Source of the DNA: DASSUW01 sp963844405
GTDB lineage: Bacteria > Actinomycetota > Thermoleophilia > Solirubrobacterales > Solirubrobacteraceae
Direction: 5' to 3'
Assembly: GCA_963844405.1 (NCBI GenBank)
Contig: CAWJNZ010000012.1
Location: 62,001-126,000, forward strand
Length of the DNA: 64,000 nucleotides
Of this stretch, positions 1 through 7,780 are shown piece by piece; position 1 is the first letter of the stretch, and the number at the start of each line of letters is the position of its first letter. The notes beneath the pieces were generated by a model. The model was not told where the DNA came from. It did not search any database and saw nothing but the letters and a program-made list of their open reading frames with translations. The position numbers were made by a program, and so were the translations under genes.

Positions 1-1153
1 AGCCGGTGCCGGCGGCGCGGTCTCGAAGGCGCCGAGATCGCTGCGCGGCGCGCCGCCGGCCAGGTGCGGGGTGTAGCGGGGCTGGCCGGCGAGGTCGATG
101 AGCGGGTCGCCGGGCGCGGGGCCCGCCGGGTTGCCGGCATCGACCAGCGGCGAGTCGCTGCGCAGCGCGTAGTTGCCCGCCGCGGGATCGATGAACCCGG
201 GATCGGCGACCGTGGTGTTGGCGAGCGTGATCGTGCCCGCGCCGTTTTCAACCACGCTCTTGGGATCGACGCGCGTCCAGGCGACATCCAGCGACGAACC
301 GGCGGAATCGGGGAACGCGTTGCGCTTCACGTCGGTCTCAAAGCCGTCGAGCACGCTGTCGCGCAGCTTCACCGACGCCGAACCGCCGCCCTCCCATAGC
401 GCCGGGGCCGGGTTCTATGGTCATCAGGCTGTTCTCGATCCGCAGCGCCCCGAGGCTGACCTGCGCGCCCGTACGGGTCGAGCTCCGCAGCCGACGGACC
501 AGCGCCTTGCCGCTCGGCTTGGTGACCAGGATGCCGAGTTGTGCGCGCACGCTGCTGGACTCGATCGTGGCGTCCCCACCATCGAGGAGCTGGATGCCGA
601 TACCGTCGGTGAGATCGGCGAGATCGACCTCCGTGCGCCGGATGGTGCTGGCGCCGGACGCCCAAATGCCGCCGGCCTGGTAGTCGCCGCCGATGCGCGC
701 GTCCTCGACCGTCGCCGACTGGAGCCATAGGCCGGCGCCGGACCCCTTCTTGTCGATCTCCAGCTCGGACGCCTTGCTGCCGGGCACGGTGAGCTTGAGC
801 ACCGGCAAGCCGGAGGCGGGGGCGGTCAGCTTCGTCTCGCCGGCCCCGGCGCCGCGGACGTGGACCGCCCCCAGCCCGGAGACGTACTCGAACAAGCCCT
901 CAAAGGTGCCCGGAGCGATCTCGACGATGTCATCGCCGGCGGCGGCGCCGGCAGCGTTCAGAGCCGGCTGCACGGTGCCAAAGCAACCGGGAGCAGAACC
1001 GACGCAGAAGGTCTTGGCGCCGGCGGGCGCCGCGAACGCAGCGAGCGCCAACACCGACAACGCCGCGGTGCGGCGGATACGGAGGACAACGGCCGACTCC
1101 TTAGGTCTCGTGATTGGGAGGCGAAGAATCCCCGCCGGCCGGAGCGCTTCCAA
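1..1153 (-). CDS. Secreted right-handed beta-helix protein, frameshifted, C-terminus off left edge
   Basis: The N-terminal part has a signal-peptide-like stretch (basic RIRR, then a hydrophobic run ending APAGA) and continues as a pectate-lyase-like parallel beta-helix with imperfect G/D-rich turns. At about 389-391 (a GGG run on the minus strand) the frame is lost and a stop follows at 338. Removing one G restores a clean frame to base 1, encoding motifs typical of the C-terminal end of such proteins: PLVDAGNPAG, IDLAGQPR and RSDLGAFE. One gene with a single-base insertion is therefore likely. The start is uncertain: TTG at 1153 is the only in-frame option upstream of the signal peptide, while an AAGGAG sits further downstream with no ATG/GTG behind it. 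Probable role is a cell-surface or secreted structural or carbohydrate-related protein; the substrate is unknown. Confidence 0.6.
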
Positions 1154-1295
1154 CGGCGTCAGCCGACTGACTCGTGGCGGATCGACGCCGACCTGTGGTG
1201 CGGCTAGCCGCCCCGGCCGACCCGGGCCGGAACCCGCTCGGCGGAGACGGGCGGGACACTGAGGGCCGGCTCAATTCACGATGAGGAGGTATGGC

Positions 1296-1700
1296 ATGAG
1301 CAACGACGCGTCCACGGGTTACTCGATCGCCCGCCGCGAGGACGCGCTGGACTTCATGGCCCAATGGCCCGGTTACGGCGAGCAGCGCTGGTACTCCGAC
1401 GCGCTCGGGACCGATCAGGTGTCGTTCAGCTGGCGGCGCATGCTGCCCGGGACCGGCGGGCGGGGCAGCTACGGTCACCGCCATCCCGGCCAGGAGGAGG
1501 TCTACTTCGTGATCTCGGGCACGGTCACGTTCAAGGTCGGCGACCACGTCTTCCAGGCCAGGCCCCAGACCGCCGTGCGGATGACCGGGGACGAGTTCTA
1601 CTCGGTCCACAACGACACCGAAGCCGACGCCGAGCTGATCGTCTTCTCGACCAGGCTCCCGGATGCGCCGGTAGAACGGCAGGACGGCTTCTGGCCGTAG
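1296..1700 (+). CDS. Single-domain cupin protein
   Basis: A 134-residue protein carrying a standard cupin_2 barrel. The metal-binding motif 1 reads GHRHPGQEEVYFVISG, with two His and a Glu in the expected spacing, and a second motif around DEFYSVHND supplies the remaining His. Small cupins of this type bind a divalent metal and act as sensors, isomerases or dioxygenase-like enzymes; the substrate cannot be told from sequence. The ATG at 1296 is preferred over the in-frame ATG at 1281 because a strong GAGGAGG ribosome site overlaps the latter at the right distance. It diverges from the beta-helix gene and is followed by an unrelated membrane protein, so it is probably monocistronic. Confidence 0.85.
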   Translation: MSNDASTGYSIARREDALDFMAQWPGYGEQRWYSDALGTDQVSFSWRRMLPGTGGRGSYGHRHPGQEEVYFVISGTVTFKVGDHVFQARPQTAVRMTGDEFYSVHNDTEADAELIVFSTRLPDAPVERQDGFWP

Positions 1701-1719
1701 GCCGGCATCGTTCGAATTA

Positions 1720-1738
1720 GCGGCGTGTAACGCGCCGC
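1720..1738 (+). promoter_or_regulatory. TGTAACGC word inside a short dyad upstream of the 1760 gene
   Basis: The word TGTAACGC (1726-1733) lies 27 bases before the ATG at 1760 and sits in the loop of a 6-bp GCGGCG/CGCCGC dyad. The same word or its TGTAACG core recurs next to the antiporter, lactonase and flavodoxin genes nearby. It could be a -35 element or operator for one of the local ECF sigma factors, or the dyad could simply terminate the cupin transcript. Confidence 0.35.
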
Positions 1739-1759
1739 GCGATCGCGCGACTAAGGGGC

Positions 1760-2635
1760 ATGACCGACACGACAGCCGGCGGCGACATGAGGCGCCCGGG
1801 AGCTGCGGTACAAGCGGGCATGCGCGACGATCGCGTGTTCCGGGAGACCCGTTGGCTGGGGGCGGTGATCGTGCCGTTCCTGGTCGTCGCCTTCGCGCTG
1901 CTGTACTTCTTTCCCGACGATACGCGCCACTGGTTCGCGTGGGACGTGCAGCCGACGATCACGCCGCTGGTCATGGGCGCGGGGTACATCGCGGGGGCGT
2001 ACTTCTTCGTGCGCGTCGCGCGCGAGATGCGCTGGCATCGGATCCAGGTCGGCTTCCTGCCGGTGACGGCGTTCACGCTGTTCATGGCGATCGGGACCTT
2101 CAACCATCTCGATCGCTTCGATACGGGGCACGTCGCGTTCTGGATCTGGGTCGGCCTGTACGTGACCACGCCGGTCCTCGTCCCGCTGGCGTGGTGGCGC
2201 AACCGCGCTACCGACCCGGGGACGCCGGAACCGGGCGAGCGGCCGCTGCCCGGCTTCGTGCGCCCGTTGCTCCTCACCGTGGGCGCCGTGCAGTCGGCGG
2301 TCGCGCTCGTGCTGTTGCTGATGCCGGCGACGATGATCGAGCACTGGCCGTGGGAGCTGACGCCGCTGACGGCGCAGACGCTCGGCGGGTGGTTCGCGCT
2401 ACCGGGGGTGACGGCGCTGATGATGGGTCTCGACGGCCGCTGGTCGGCGATCCGGATCACGCTCGAGAGCCAGCTGATCGGGCTTGCGCTGATCCTGCTC
2501 GGAACCGTCCGGGCCTGGGAGGACATCGATACGTCGAACCCGCTCGCCTACGTGTTCATGGGCGGCATCGCGGGTCTGTTCGTCTGCCTGCTCGCGCTCG
2601 AGTGGTACATGCTCAGCCCGTCTCGGGAGCGCTGA
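1760..2635 (+). CDS. Multi-pass integral membrane protein of unknown function
   Basis: A 291-residue protein with about seven or eight hydrophobic segments separated by short charged loops, for example VIVPFLVVAFALLYFFP near residue 40 and VQSAVALVLLLMPA near residue 175. I recognise no enzymatic or transport motif. The 35-residue N-terminus before the first segment is cytoplasmic-looking. ATG at 1760 has a TAAGGGG ribosome site. Its 3' end overlaps the convergent antiporter gene by 23 bp, so the two transcripts could interfere. The upstream TGTAACGC word ties it loosely to the neighbouring ECF-controlled genes. Confidence 0.7.
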   Translation: MTDTTAGGDMRRPGAAVQAGMRDDRVFRETRWLGAVIVPFLVVAFALLYFFPDDTRHWFAWDVQPTITPLVMGAGYIAGAYFFVRVAREMRWHRIQVGFLPVTAFTLFMAIGTFNHLDRFDTGHVAFWIWVGLYVTTPVLVPLAWWRNRATDPGTPEPGERPLPGFVRPLLLTVGAVQSAVALVLLLMPATMIEHWPWELTPLTAQTLGGWFALPGVTALMMGLDGRWSAIRITLESQLIGLALILLGTVRAWEDIDTSNPLAYVFMGGIAGLFVCLLALEWYMLSPSRER

Positions 2636-3821
2636 GAGGCGCTGGCGCCTCCTTCGGGATGCGCTGGAGCAGCACGAGGCCGCAGAGGGGGAAGAGCAGG
2701 ACGGACAGCAGGCCGGCGCCGATCAGCGCCGCGCTCTCGGCCGGGCCGACGAGCCCGAGCTCGGCGCCGATGGCGGTGGCCGCGACGATGAAGGGCAGCG
2801 ACGTCGACTGCATGAGCCCGGCGATGGCGGCGCGGCGGTTCCCGATGGCTTCGCGGTAGAGCGCGGCGGGCAGGCCGCGGACGGCGAGGAGCGCTAGGAG
2901 GAAGATGGGGACCATGAGCAGGTTCGACGCCGACGCGGTGAGGGCGTCGAGGTCGAAGCGCACGCCGCTGGTTATGAAGAAGACGGGGATGAAGAAGCCG
3001 AATCCGGCGGCTTCCAGCTTGCGCCGGAAGTCGGGGTGGGTCATGACGCGATCTCGGTCGGTGACCGAGATCAGCATCCCGGCGACGAACGTGCCGAGGA
3101 TCACCTCCAGCCCGAGCCCCTCGGCGACGGCGGCGAAGCCGACAAAGAGCAGGAAGGCGGCGCGCACCCGGATCTGGGCCGTGGTGTCCTGCAGGCGCAC
3201 CAGGTCGGCTTGGATGCGCATCGAGCGCTCGGCGCCCTTGACGGCGGCGGCCACGGCGACGGCGAGGGCGATGAGCGCGCCGAGCAGGAGCGCGGCCGAC
3301 CCCGCGCCGCCCTCGCCCGAGAAGAGCAGGGTGAGCAGGATGATGGCGCCGAAGTCGGCGATCGAGGCGGCGGCGATGATGAGCTGGCCGAAGGTCGAGC
3401 CGATCTCGCCCGCGTCCTTGAGCACCGGCACGAGCACGCCGAGCGACGTCGAGCAGAGGATGATCGCGACCAGCAGCGGCGTGTCGACCAGCCCGGCGGC
3501 GTCCAGCGCCAACGCGACCACGACGGCGATCGCGAAGGAGAGCGCGAAGCCGGCGCTGCTGACGCGCAGGACGCGGCCGCGGAGCTTGTCGAGCTCGATC
3601 TCCAGGCCCGCGAGGAAGAGCACGAACCCCAGCCCGATGATCGCGAGGGTCTCGACCGCGACGTCGACCTCGACGAGCCCCAGGAGCGAGGGCCCGAGCA
3701 CGATCCCGGCCACGATCTCGAGCACGACCGAGGGCAGGCGCACGCGCGGGAACAGCCCCAGCACGAACGGGGCGGCGAACGCGACGCCGGCGATGACGAC
3801 CAGATTCTCGAAAGAGGGCAT
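2613..3821 (-). CDS. CPA2-family cation:proton antiporter (KefB/Na+-H+ exchanger type)
   Basis: A 402-residue transporter of about twelve membrane helices with no C-terminal nucleotide-binding domain. Conserved features of the sodium/hydrogen exchanger domain are visible: an LVVIAGVAFAAPFVLG first helix, the GIVLGPSLLG loop near residue 40, GLVDTPLLVAIILCSTSLGV around residue 120, and GTFVAGMLIS near 260. The family exchanges Na+ or K+ for H+ across the inner membrane; the ion here is unknown. ATG at 3821 is chosen over an upstream GTG because GGAG lies directly before it. It diverges from an ECF sigma gene and has a TGTAACG word about 50 bases upstream, so it may belong to that factor's regulon. 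Confidence 0.88.
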   Translation of the reverse strand: MPSFENLVVIAGVAFAAPFVLGLFPRVRLPSVVLEIVAGIVLGPSLLGLVEVDVAVETLAIIGLGFVLFLAGLEIELDKLRGRVLRVSSAGFALSFAIAVVVALALDAAGLVDTPLLVAIILCSTSLGVLVPVLKDAGEIGSTFGQLIIAAASIADFGAIILLTLLFSGEGGAGSAALLLGALIALAVAVAAAVKGAERSMRIQADLVRLQDTTAQIRVRAAFLLFVGFAAVAEGLGLEVILGTFVAGMLISVTDRDRVMTHPDFRRKLEAAGFGFFIPVFFITSGVRFDLDALTASASNLLMVPIFLLALLAVRGLPAALYREAIGNRRAAIAGLMQSTSLPFIVAATAIGAELGLVGPAESAALIGAGLLSVLLFPLCGLVLLQRIPKEAPAPLSAPETG

Positions 3822-3854
3822 ATCGCTCCGCCGTGATGATCGAATACACGTCTG

Positions 3855-4502
3855 GTGCATCCTCGCGCGAATCCGTTACACCAAGCCGCAGCCAAGACCG
3901 ACGACGCGCTGGTGCGCGCACTTCTCGACGGCGACGAGCCGACGTTCGTGCAGCTCGTGGGCGCGTGGAGTCCCGCGATGCTCCGGCTGGCGCTCGTGCA
4001 CGTGCCGAGTCGAGCGATCGCCGAGGAAGTCGTGCAGGAGGCGTGGCTCGTGCTCTTCCGGGATCTCGACCGGTTCCAGGGACGATCGTCGCTGCGGACG
4101 TGGGTCCAGGGGATCGTCATCAACCTGGCGCGGTCGCGCGGGCGCGCAGAACGCCGCAGCACGCCCGCGGACATCGCCGCCGACGGGTTCGAGGAGGGGC
4201 GGTTCCGCACCGCCGGCGATCGCTGGCCGCGACACTGGGCGATCGGCCCGACGCCGTGGCCGACACCTGAGCAGAACCTCCTGGCCGGCGAGACGAGGGC
4301 GGTCATCCTCACGGCCGTCGCGGCGCTTCCGCCTGCTCAACGCGAGGTCCTCGTCCTGCGCGACATCGAGGGGGTCCCCGCGGAGCAGACCTGCCACGCT
4401 CTCGCGATCAGCGAGGGAAATCAACGCGTCCTCCTGCACCGTGCGCGCTCGCGGGTCCGCAGGGCGATCGAGGACTACTTCGAGGCGACGGAGCCGACGT
4501 GA
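3855..4502 (+). CDS. ECF-type RNA polymerase sigma factor
   Basis: A 215-residue group 4 sigma factor. Region 2 runs from about residue 18 to 85 (AEEVVQEAWLVLFRDLDRF, then GRSSLRTWVQGIVINLARS), and region 4 with its helix-turn-helix from about 150 to 205 (LPPAQREVLVLRDIEGVPAE). A variable 40-residue linker contains a W-rich stretch. It directs polymerase to promoters of a small regulon, normally held inactive by the anti-sigma factor encoded next door, whose start overlaps this stop by four bases (GTGA). The GTG at 3855 is the furthest upstream start; a shorter form beginning nearer KTDDALV is possible. A paralogous sigma/anti-sigma cassette lies at 6730-7604. Confidence 0.88.
   Translation: MHPRANPLHQAAAKTDDALVRALLDGDEPTFVQLVGAWSPAMLRLALVHVPSRAIAEEVVQEAWLVLFRDLDRFQGRSSLRTWVQGIVINLARSRGRAERRSTPADIAADGFEEGRFRTAGDRWPRHWAIGPTPWPTPEQNLLAGETRAVILTAVAALPPAQREVLVLRDIEGVPAEQTCHALAISEGNQRVLLHRARSRVRRAIEDYFEATEPT
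3874..3880 (-). promoter_or_regulatory. TGTAACG word upstream of the antiporter
   Basis: Read on the minus strand this is TGTAACG, 53 bases before the antiporter ATG, a reasonable place for a -35 element. It lies inside the first codons of the divergent ECF gene if that gene starts at GTG 3855. Assigned only because the same word recurs in neighbouring promoter regions. Confidence 0.3.
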
Positions 4503-4786
4503 TCGACCGCACGCTGCCTGAGATGCCGTGCCAGGAGCTCGTCGAGCTCGTCACGGACTACCTCGAGGATCGTCTGTCAGCGGTCGACCGGGCGCGCTTC
4601 GAGGCGCACATCGCCGAGTGCGAGTACTGCGCGACCTACCTGGAGCAGATGCGGCAGACGATCCGCACGCTGGGCCGGATCCCTGAGGAGTCGCTGTCCG
4701 ACGACGCTCGCAGCGCGCTGCTCGCCGCCTTCCGGTCGTGGCGGCGGCCGGCCGTCGGGGACGGCCGGCCGCGCGACGAGATCTGA
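4499..4786 (+). CDS. Zinc-finger anti-sigma factor (zf-HC2)
   Basis: A 95-residue soluble protein with the ZAS/zf-HC2 signature HIAECEYC (H-x3-C-x2-C) near residue 37, preceded by CQELVELVTDYLEDRLS. Such proteins bind the cognate ECF factor and release it on redox or other stress; there is no membrane segment, so this one acts in the cytoplasm. Translation starts at a GTG overlapping the sigma stop, implying coupled synthesis. It is a clear paralogue of the product at 7335. Its last codons overlap a 13-bp GC-rich hairpin. Confidence 0.88.
   Translation: MIDRTLPEMPCQELVELVTDYLEDRLSAVDRARFEAHIAECEYCATYLEQMRQTIRTLGRIPEESLSDDARSALLAAFRSWRRPAVGDGRPRDEI
4744..4772 (+). terminator. Perfect 13-bp GC-rich hairpin at end of the sigma/anti-sigma operon
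   Basis: Arms 4744-4756 and 4760-4772 are exact reverse complements with a GGG loop. It lies inside the last codons of the anti-sigma gene and just before the convergent lactonase stop at 4787. There is no U-run, as is common for high-GC actinobacterial terminators, and it could act in both directions. Confidence 0.6.
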
Positions 4787-5863
4787 TCAGGAGGCGGCGG
4801 CGCCGGTGATGCCGGCGGCCGCGGGGGCGGTGTCGAGGAGGGTCAGCGACCCGTCCGAGCCCACGCGGTAGGAGGTGACCTGGCCGCCCTGGCTGACGAC
4901 CATCAGGAAGCGGCCGCTCGCGTCGAAGTCGAGGTCCCGCGGGGACGGCAGCAGACCGGTCGTGCCGAGCCGCGTCAGCGACCCGTCACGGGCGATCGCG
5001 AAGCCGGTGATACCCCCGGCCGCGTTCCCCGTGTAGGCGAAGCGCCCGTTGGGCGAGACGGCGACCCAGCAGGCCGCGCCCTGGCCGACGGCCAGCGAGG
5101 CCGTGACGGACGAAAGCGCACCGCCGGCGCCGAGGCGGTACGACGAGACGGTGCTCGCGCCGGCCTCGGACACCACGATCGTGCCCGGCTGGGTGATGCC
5201 GAACCCGAACGGCACGGCGCCGTTGGAGGCGGTCACCACCGGTGCCCCGGGGCGGCCCTGGGCGTCGAGCGGCAGCGTCTCGAGCCGGTTGGAGAGCCTC
5301 TCGCTCACGACCAGCGAGCGGCCGTCCGGGGTCACGGAGACCTGCGCGGCGCCGAGCGCACCGGGCGCGAGCGCCCGAGTGCCGATCGCCTCGAGCGAGC
5401 CGCGCGGGCCGCTCTCGAACGCCGAGACGTTCGGGGTGCCGCCGGAGTTCAGGACGTACACGCGACCGTCCTGTTCGGCGATGCTCACGGGCGCGACGCC
5501 GCCCGAGGCGACGGTGTCGACGAGCGTCGTGCGGCGGTGCTTGCTGCGGAACACGGAGACGCTGTCGGAGCCGGCGTTGACCGCGTACAGGTAGCGGCCG
5601 TCGCCGCTGAGCTCAACGGCGCCCTGCCGGCCGCCGAGGCCGGCGAGTCCGACGCCGCCGGTGGCGAACGTGCCGGCCGGCGTGAGCGAGCCGTCGTCGC
5701 CGCGGTCGAAGCGCTGGACCGTGTTGCCGGCGGGGTCGTTGGTCTGCGTGTACAGCACGCCGTCTGGGGCCGAGGCCATGGCGCTCGACGAGAACAACAG
5801 CAGCCCGGCCACGAAGGCGAGCACGAGCGTGACCGCGCGCGAGCGCGGGAGAGGGACCGGCAT
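4787..5863 (-). CDS. Exported beta-propeller lactonase-family protein
   Basis: A 358-residue protein with a clear signal peptide (RSRAVTLVLAFVAGLLLFSS, then AMASAPDG). The mature part consists of repeated propeller blades with motifs such as LSGDGRYLYAVNAGSDSVSV, VSPNGRFAYTGNAAGG and DFDASGRFLMVVSQ, as in the 6-phosphogluconolactonase/YVTN family. Members either hydrolyse lactones or serve as extracellular binding propellers; export makes a role in central 6-phosphogluconolactone metabolism unlikely. ATG 5863 follows a GGAGGT site. It diverges from the flavodoxin-like gene, and the shared region contains an 8-bp inverted repeat of GCGTTACA. Confidence 0.8.
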   Translation of the reverse strand: MPVPLPRSRAVTLVLAFVAGLLLFSSSAMASAPDGVLYTQTNDPAGNTVQRFDRGDDGSLTPAGTFATGGVGLAGLGGRQGAVELSGDGRYLYAVNAGSDSVSVFRSKHRRTTLVDTVASGGVAPVSIAEQDGRVYVLNSGGTPNVSAFESGPRGSLEAIGTRALAPGALGAAQVSVTPDGRSLVVSERLSNRLETLPLDAQGRPGAPVVTASNGAVPFGFGITQPGTIVVSEAGASTVSSYRLGAGGALSSVTASLAVGQGAACWVAVSPNGRFAYTGNAAGGITGFAIARDGSLTRLGTTGLLPSPRDLDFDASGRFLMVVSQGGQVTSYRVGSDGSLTLLDTAPAAAGITGAAAS

Positions 5864-5922
5864 GTGGACCTCCAGGGGTCGTACAGGGGATGGACCCTGC
5901 TTCTGTCCAGCAACCGGCGCCG

Positions 5923-5950
5923 GCGTTACACGGGCCTGACGCTGTAACGC
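5923..5950. promoter_or_regulatory. Inverted repeat GCGTTACA-N12-TGTAACGC between divergent genes
   Basis: Arms 5923-5930 and 5943-5950 are perfect reverse complements. Each arm presents TGTAACGC towards one of the divergent genes (lactonase on minus, flavodoxin-sigma-anti-sigma on plus). This geometry suits either two back-to-back promoters with the same -35 word or a single dimeric operator. Confidence 0.5.
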
Positions 5951-5976
5951 TGAGGCCCCTCGTGCAACCAAGTGAC

Positions 5977-6726
5977 ATGACCGCGCTGACGCCCAAGCAG
6001 GAAGAGCTGTGCGAGACGTCGCGCTGGGACTTCTCGGACCTGCGCGCCGTCTACGTCAACTGCACGCTCAAGCGCTCGCCCGCGCCGTCGCACACCCAGG
6101 GCCTCGCCGACCGCTCGATCGCGATCATGGAGCGCAACGGCGTCAGCGTCGAGCAGTTCCGGGCGATCGACCACGCGATCGCCACCGGCGTGTGGCCGGA
6201 CATGACCGAGCACGGGTGGGAGCGCGACGAGTGGCCGGCGATCTTCGAGCGCGTGATCGCCGCCGACATCCTCGTGTTGACGACGCCGATCTGGCTCGGC
6301 GAGAAGTCGTCGGTCTGCACGCAGGTGATCGAGCGCCTGTACGGCAACAGCCACCTGCTCAACGAGAGCGGCCAGTACGCCTACTACGGGCGTGTCGGCG
6401 GCTGCCTGGTCACCGGCAACGAGGACGGCATCAAGCACTGCGCGATGAACATCCTCTACTCGCTCCAGCACCTGGGCTACACGATCCCGCCGCAGGCCGA
6501 CGCCGGCTGGATCGGCGAGGCCGGGCCCGGGCCCAGCTACCTGGACGAGGGCTCGGGCGGCCCGGACAACGACTTCACCAACCGCAACACCACCTTCATG
6601 ACCTGGAACCTGCTGCACGCGGCGCGGATGCTCAAGGACGCCGGCGGCATCCCCGCGCACGGCAACCAGCGCACGGAGTGGGACGCCGGCTGCCGCTTCG
6701 ACTACCCCAACCCCGAGCACCGCTGA
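5977..6726 (+). CDS. Flavodoxin-fold NAD(P)H-dependent FMN reductase-like protein
   Basis: A 249-residue flavoprotein of the NADPH-dependent FMN reductase/flavodoxin type. The phosphate-binding loop is visible near residue 30 (NCTLKRSPAPSHTQGLADRS), followed by an FMN-binding loop TPIWLGEKSSVCTQVIERL near residue 108 and a third loop around GNEDGIKHCAMN. Such enzymes reduce flavins, quinones or nitro compounds with NAD(P)H. ATG 5977 is chosen because the upstream codons lie in the promoter dyad. It is followed after 3 bases by an ECF sigma gene and its anti-sigma factor, making a three-gene operon and suggesting a redox-stress theme. Confidence 0.8.
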   Translation: MTALTPKQEELCETSRWDFSDLRAVYVNCTLKRSPAPSHTQGLADRSIAIMERNGVSVEQFRAIDHAIATGVWPDMTEHGWERDEWPAIFERVIAADILVLTTPIWLGEKSSVCTQVIERLYGNSHLLNESGQYAYYGRVGGCLVTGNEDGIKHCAMNILYSLQHLGYTIPPQADAGWIGEAGPGPSYLDEGSGGPDNDFTNRNTTFMTWNLLHAARMLKDAGGIPAHGNQRTEWDAGCRFDYPNPEHR

Positions 6727-6729
6727 CGG

Positions 6730-7335
6730 GTGGAAGACGACCAGGCGCTTCTCTCCCGTCTCCGCGCCGGCGACGAGGAAGCCTTCACGGCGCTCGTCGC
6801 CCGGCACGACGGCGCGCTCCGCCGCGTTGCCCGGACGTTCGTGCGCACGCCGTCCGCGGTCGACGACGTCGTCCAGGACACGTGGCTGGGCGTCGTCCGG
6901 GGCCTCGCCGACTTCGAGGGCCGATCCTCTCTGCGGACGTGGATCTTCCGCATCCTCGTCAACCAGGCCCGTACCCGCGCCGTCCGCGAAGCGCGAACCC
7001 TGCCCTTCTCCGCACTCGAGCGGGAGGACGCCCCGACCGTCGAGCCCAGCGCCTTCGGCGCCGATGGACGCTGGACCAGCGCGCCGCCTCGGCTGGACGC
7101 CGATCCAGAGACCGGGCTGCTCAGCGCCGAGCTTCGCGCCCACCTGCTCGCAGCCGTGGACACACTGTCTCGTGACCAGCGAGCGGTGATCACGCTCCGC
7201 GACCTCGTCGGCGTGTCCGCCATGGACGTCTGCGACCTGCTCGAGATCACCGAAGTCAACCAGCGCGTGCTCCTGCACCGCGCTCGCGCCCGCGTGCGCA
7301 CCGCCCTCCTGCCGCTGATGGAGGTGAGCGGCTGA
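6730..7335 (+). CDS. ECF-type RNA polymerase sigma factor (second cassette)
   Basis: A 201-residue ECF factor, paralogous to the one at 3855. Region 2 includes DDVVQDTWLGVVRGLADFEG and SSLRTWIFRILVNQARTR; region 4 includes SRDQRAVITLRDLVGVSAM and ITEVNQRVLLHRARARVRT, whose NQRVLLHRAR block is shared with the first cassette. Starts at GTG 6730, only 3 bases after the flavodoxin stop, and ends overlapping the anti-sigma ATG by one base. Expected to be held by the adjacent zinc anti-sigma factor and to control a stress regulon, probably including its own operon. Confidence 0.88.
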   Translation: MEDDQALLSRLRAGDEEAFTALVARHDGALRRVARTFVRTPSAVDDVVQDTWLGVVRGLADFEGRSSLRTWIFRILVNQARTRAVREARTLPFSALEREDAPTVEPSAFGADGRWTSAPPRLDADPETGLLSAELRAHLLAAVDTLSRDQRAVITLRDLVGVSAMDVCDLLEITEVNQRVLLHRARARVRTALLPLMEVSG

Positions 7336-7604
7336 TGCGCTTCTGGCGCCGAAGGCACCGCCCCGACCCGCTCGTCTGCCGCGAGTTCGTCGAGCTCGTG
7401 ACCGACTACCTCGAGGGCACGCTGCCCGAGGTCGAGCGCGCTCGCATGGACGCGCACCTGGCCGGGTGCGACGGCTGCTCCGGCTATCTCGAGGACATGC
7501 GCCGGCTCGTGGGCACGCTGCACGAGACTCCGGAGCCGCCGCCGGATCCCGCGACCCGCGAGGCGCTGCTCCGAGCGTTCCGCGACCTGCGCGGCGATGC
7601 CTGA
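7335..7604 (+). CDS. Zinc-finger anti-sigma factor (zf-HC2, second cassette)
   Basis: An 89-residue soluble anti-sigma protein with HLAGCDGC (H-x3-C-x2-C) near residue 43 and the block FVELVTDYLEGTLPEVERAR in front of it, nearly the same as in the protein at 4499. The basic N-terminus (FWRRRHR) differs from its paralogue. Start overlaps the sigma stop (TGATG). Binds and inhibits the ECF factor encoded directly upstream, by family analogy. Confidence 0.88.
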   Translation: MRFWRRRHRPDPLVCREFVELVTDYLEGTLPEVERARMDAHLAGCDGCSGYLEDMRRLVGTLHETPEPPPDPATREALLRAFRDLRGDA

Positions 7605-7706
7605 CCGGCGGCGGGGAGCCGATGCCAGGGGTCATGTGAAGCCTCGCGGTTCGTTGTCTCTGCCTATGTGATCGCAGCGCGCCGGGGGGTCGGGGGGCCC
7701 GGGCGA

Positions 7707-7728
7707 GGACGCAGGATTTGCGTCCTTT
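7707..7728 (+). terminator. Hairpin with T-run after the second sigma/anti-sigma operon
   Basis: GGACGCA (7707-7713) and TGCGTCC (7719-7725) form a perfect 7-bp stem with a 5-base loop, followed by TTT. It sits in the 176-bp gap between the anti-sigma gene and the ABC exporter and is the best terminator candidate there. Confidence 0.55.
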
Positions 7729-7780
7729 CGGCGGGCCGCGCGTCTTACCGGACGTGACCCCCGACCCGAAGGAGCAGCCG

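Noticed and set aside
2905..4521. A 538-codon plus-strand frame spanning the antiporter and the ECF gene
   Set aside because: It mixes an antisense reading of the antiporter with an out-of-frame reading of the sigma gene; composition is Ser/Arg/Pro-rich without domains.
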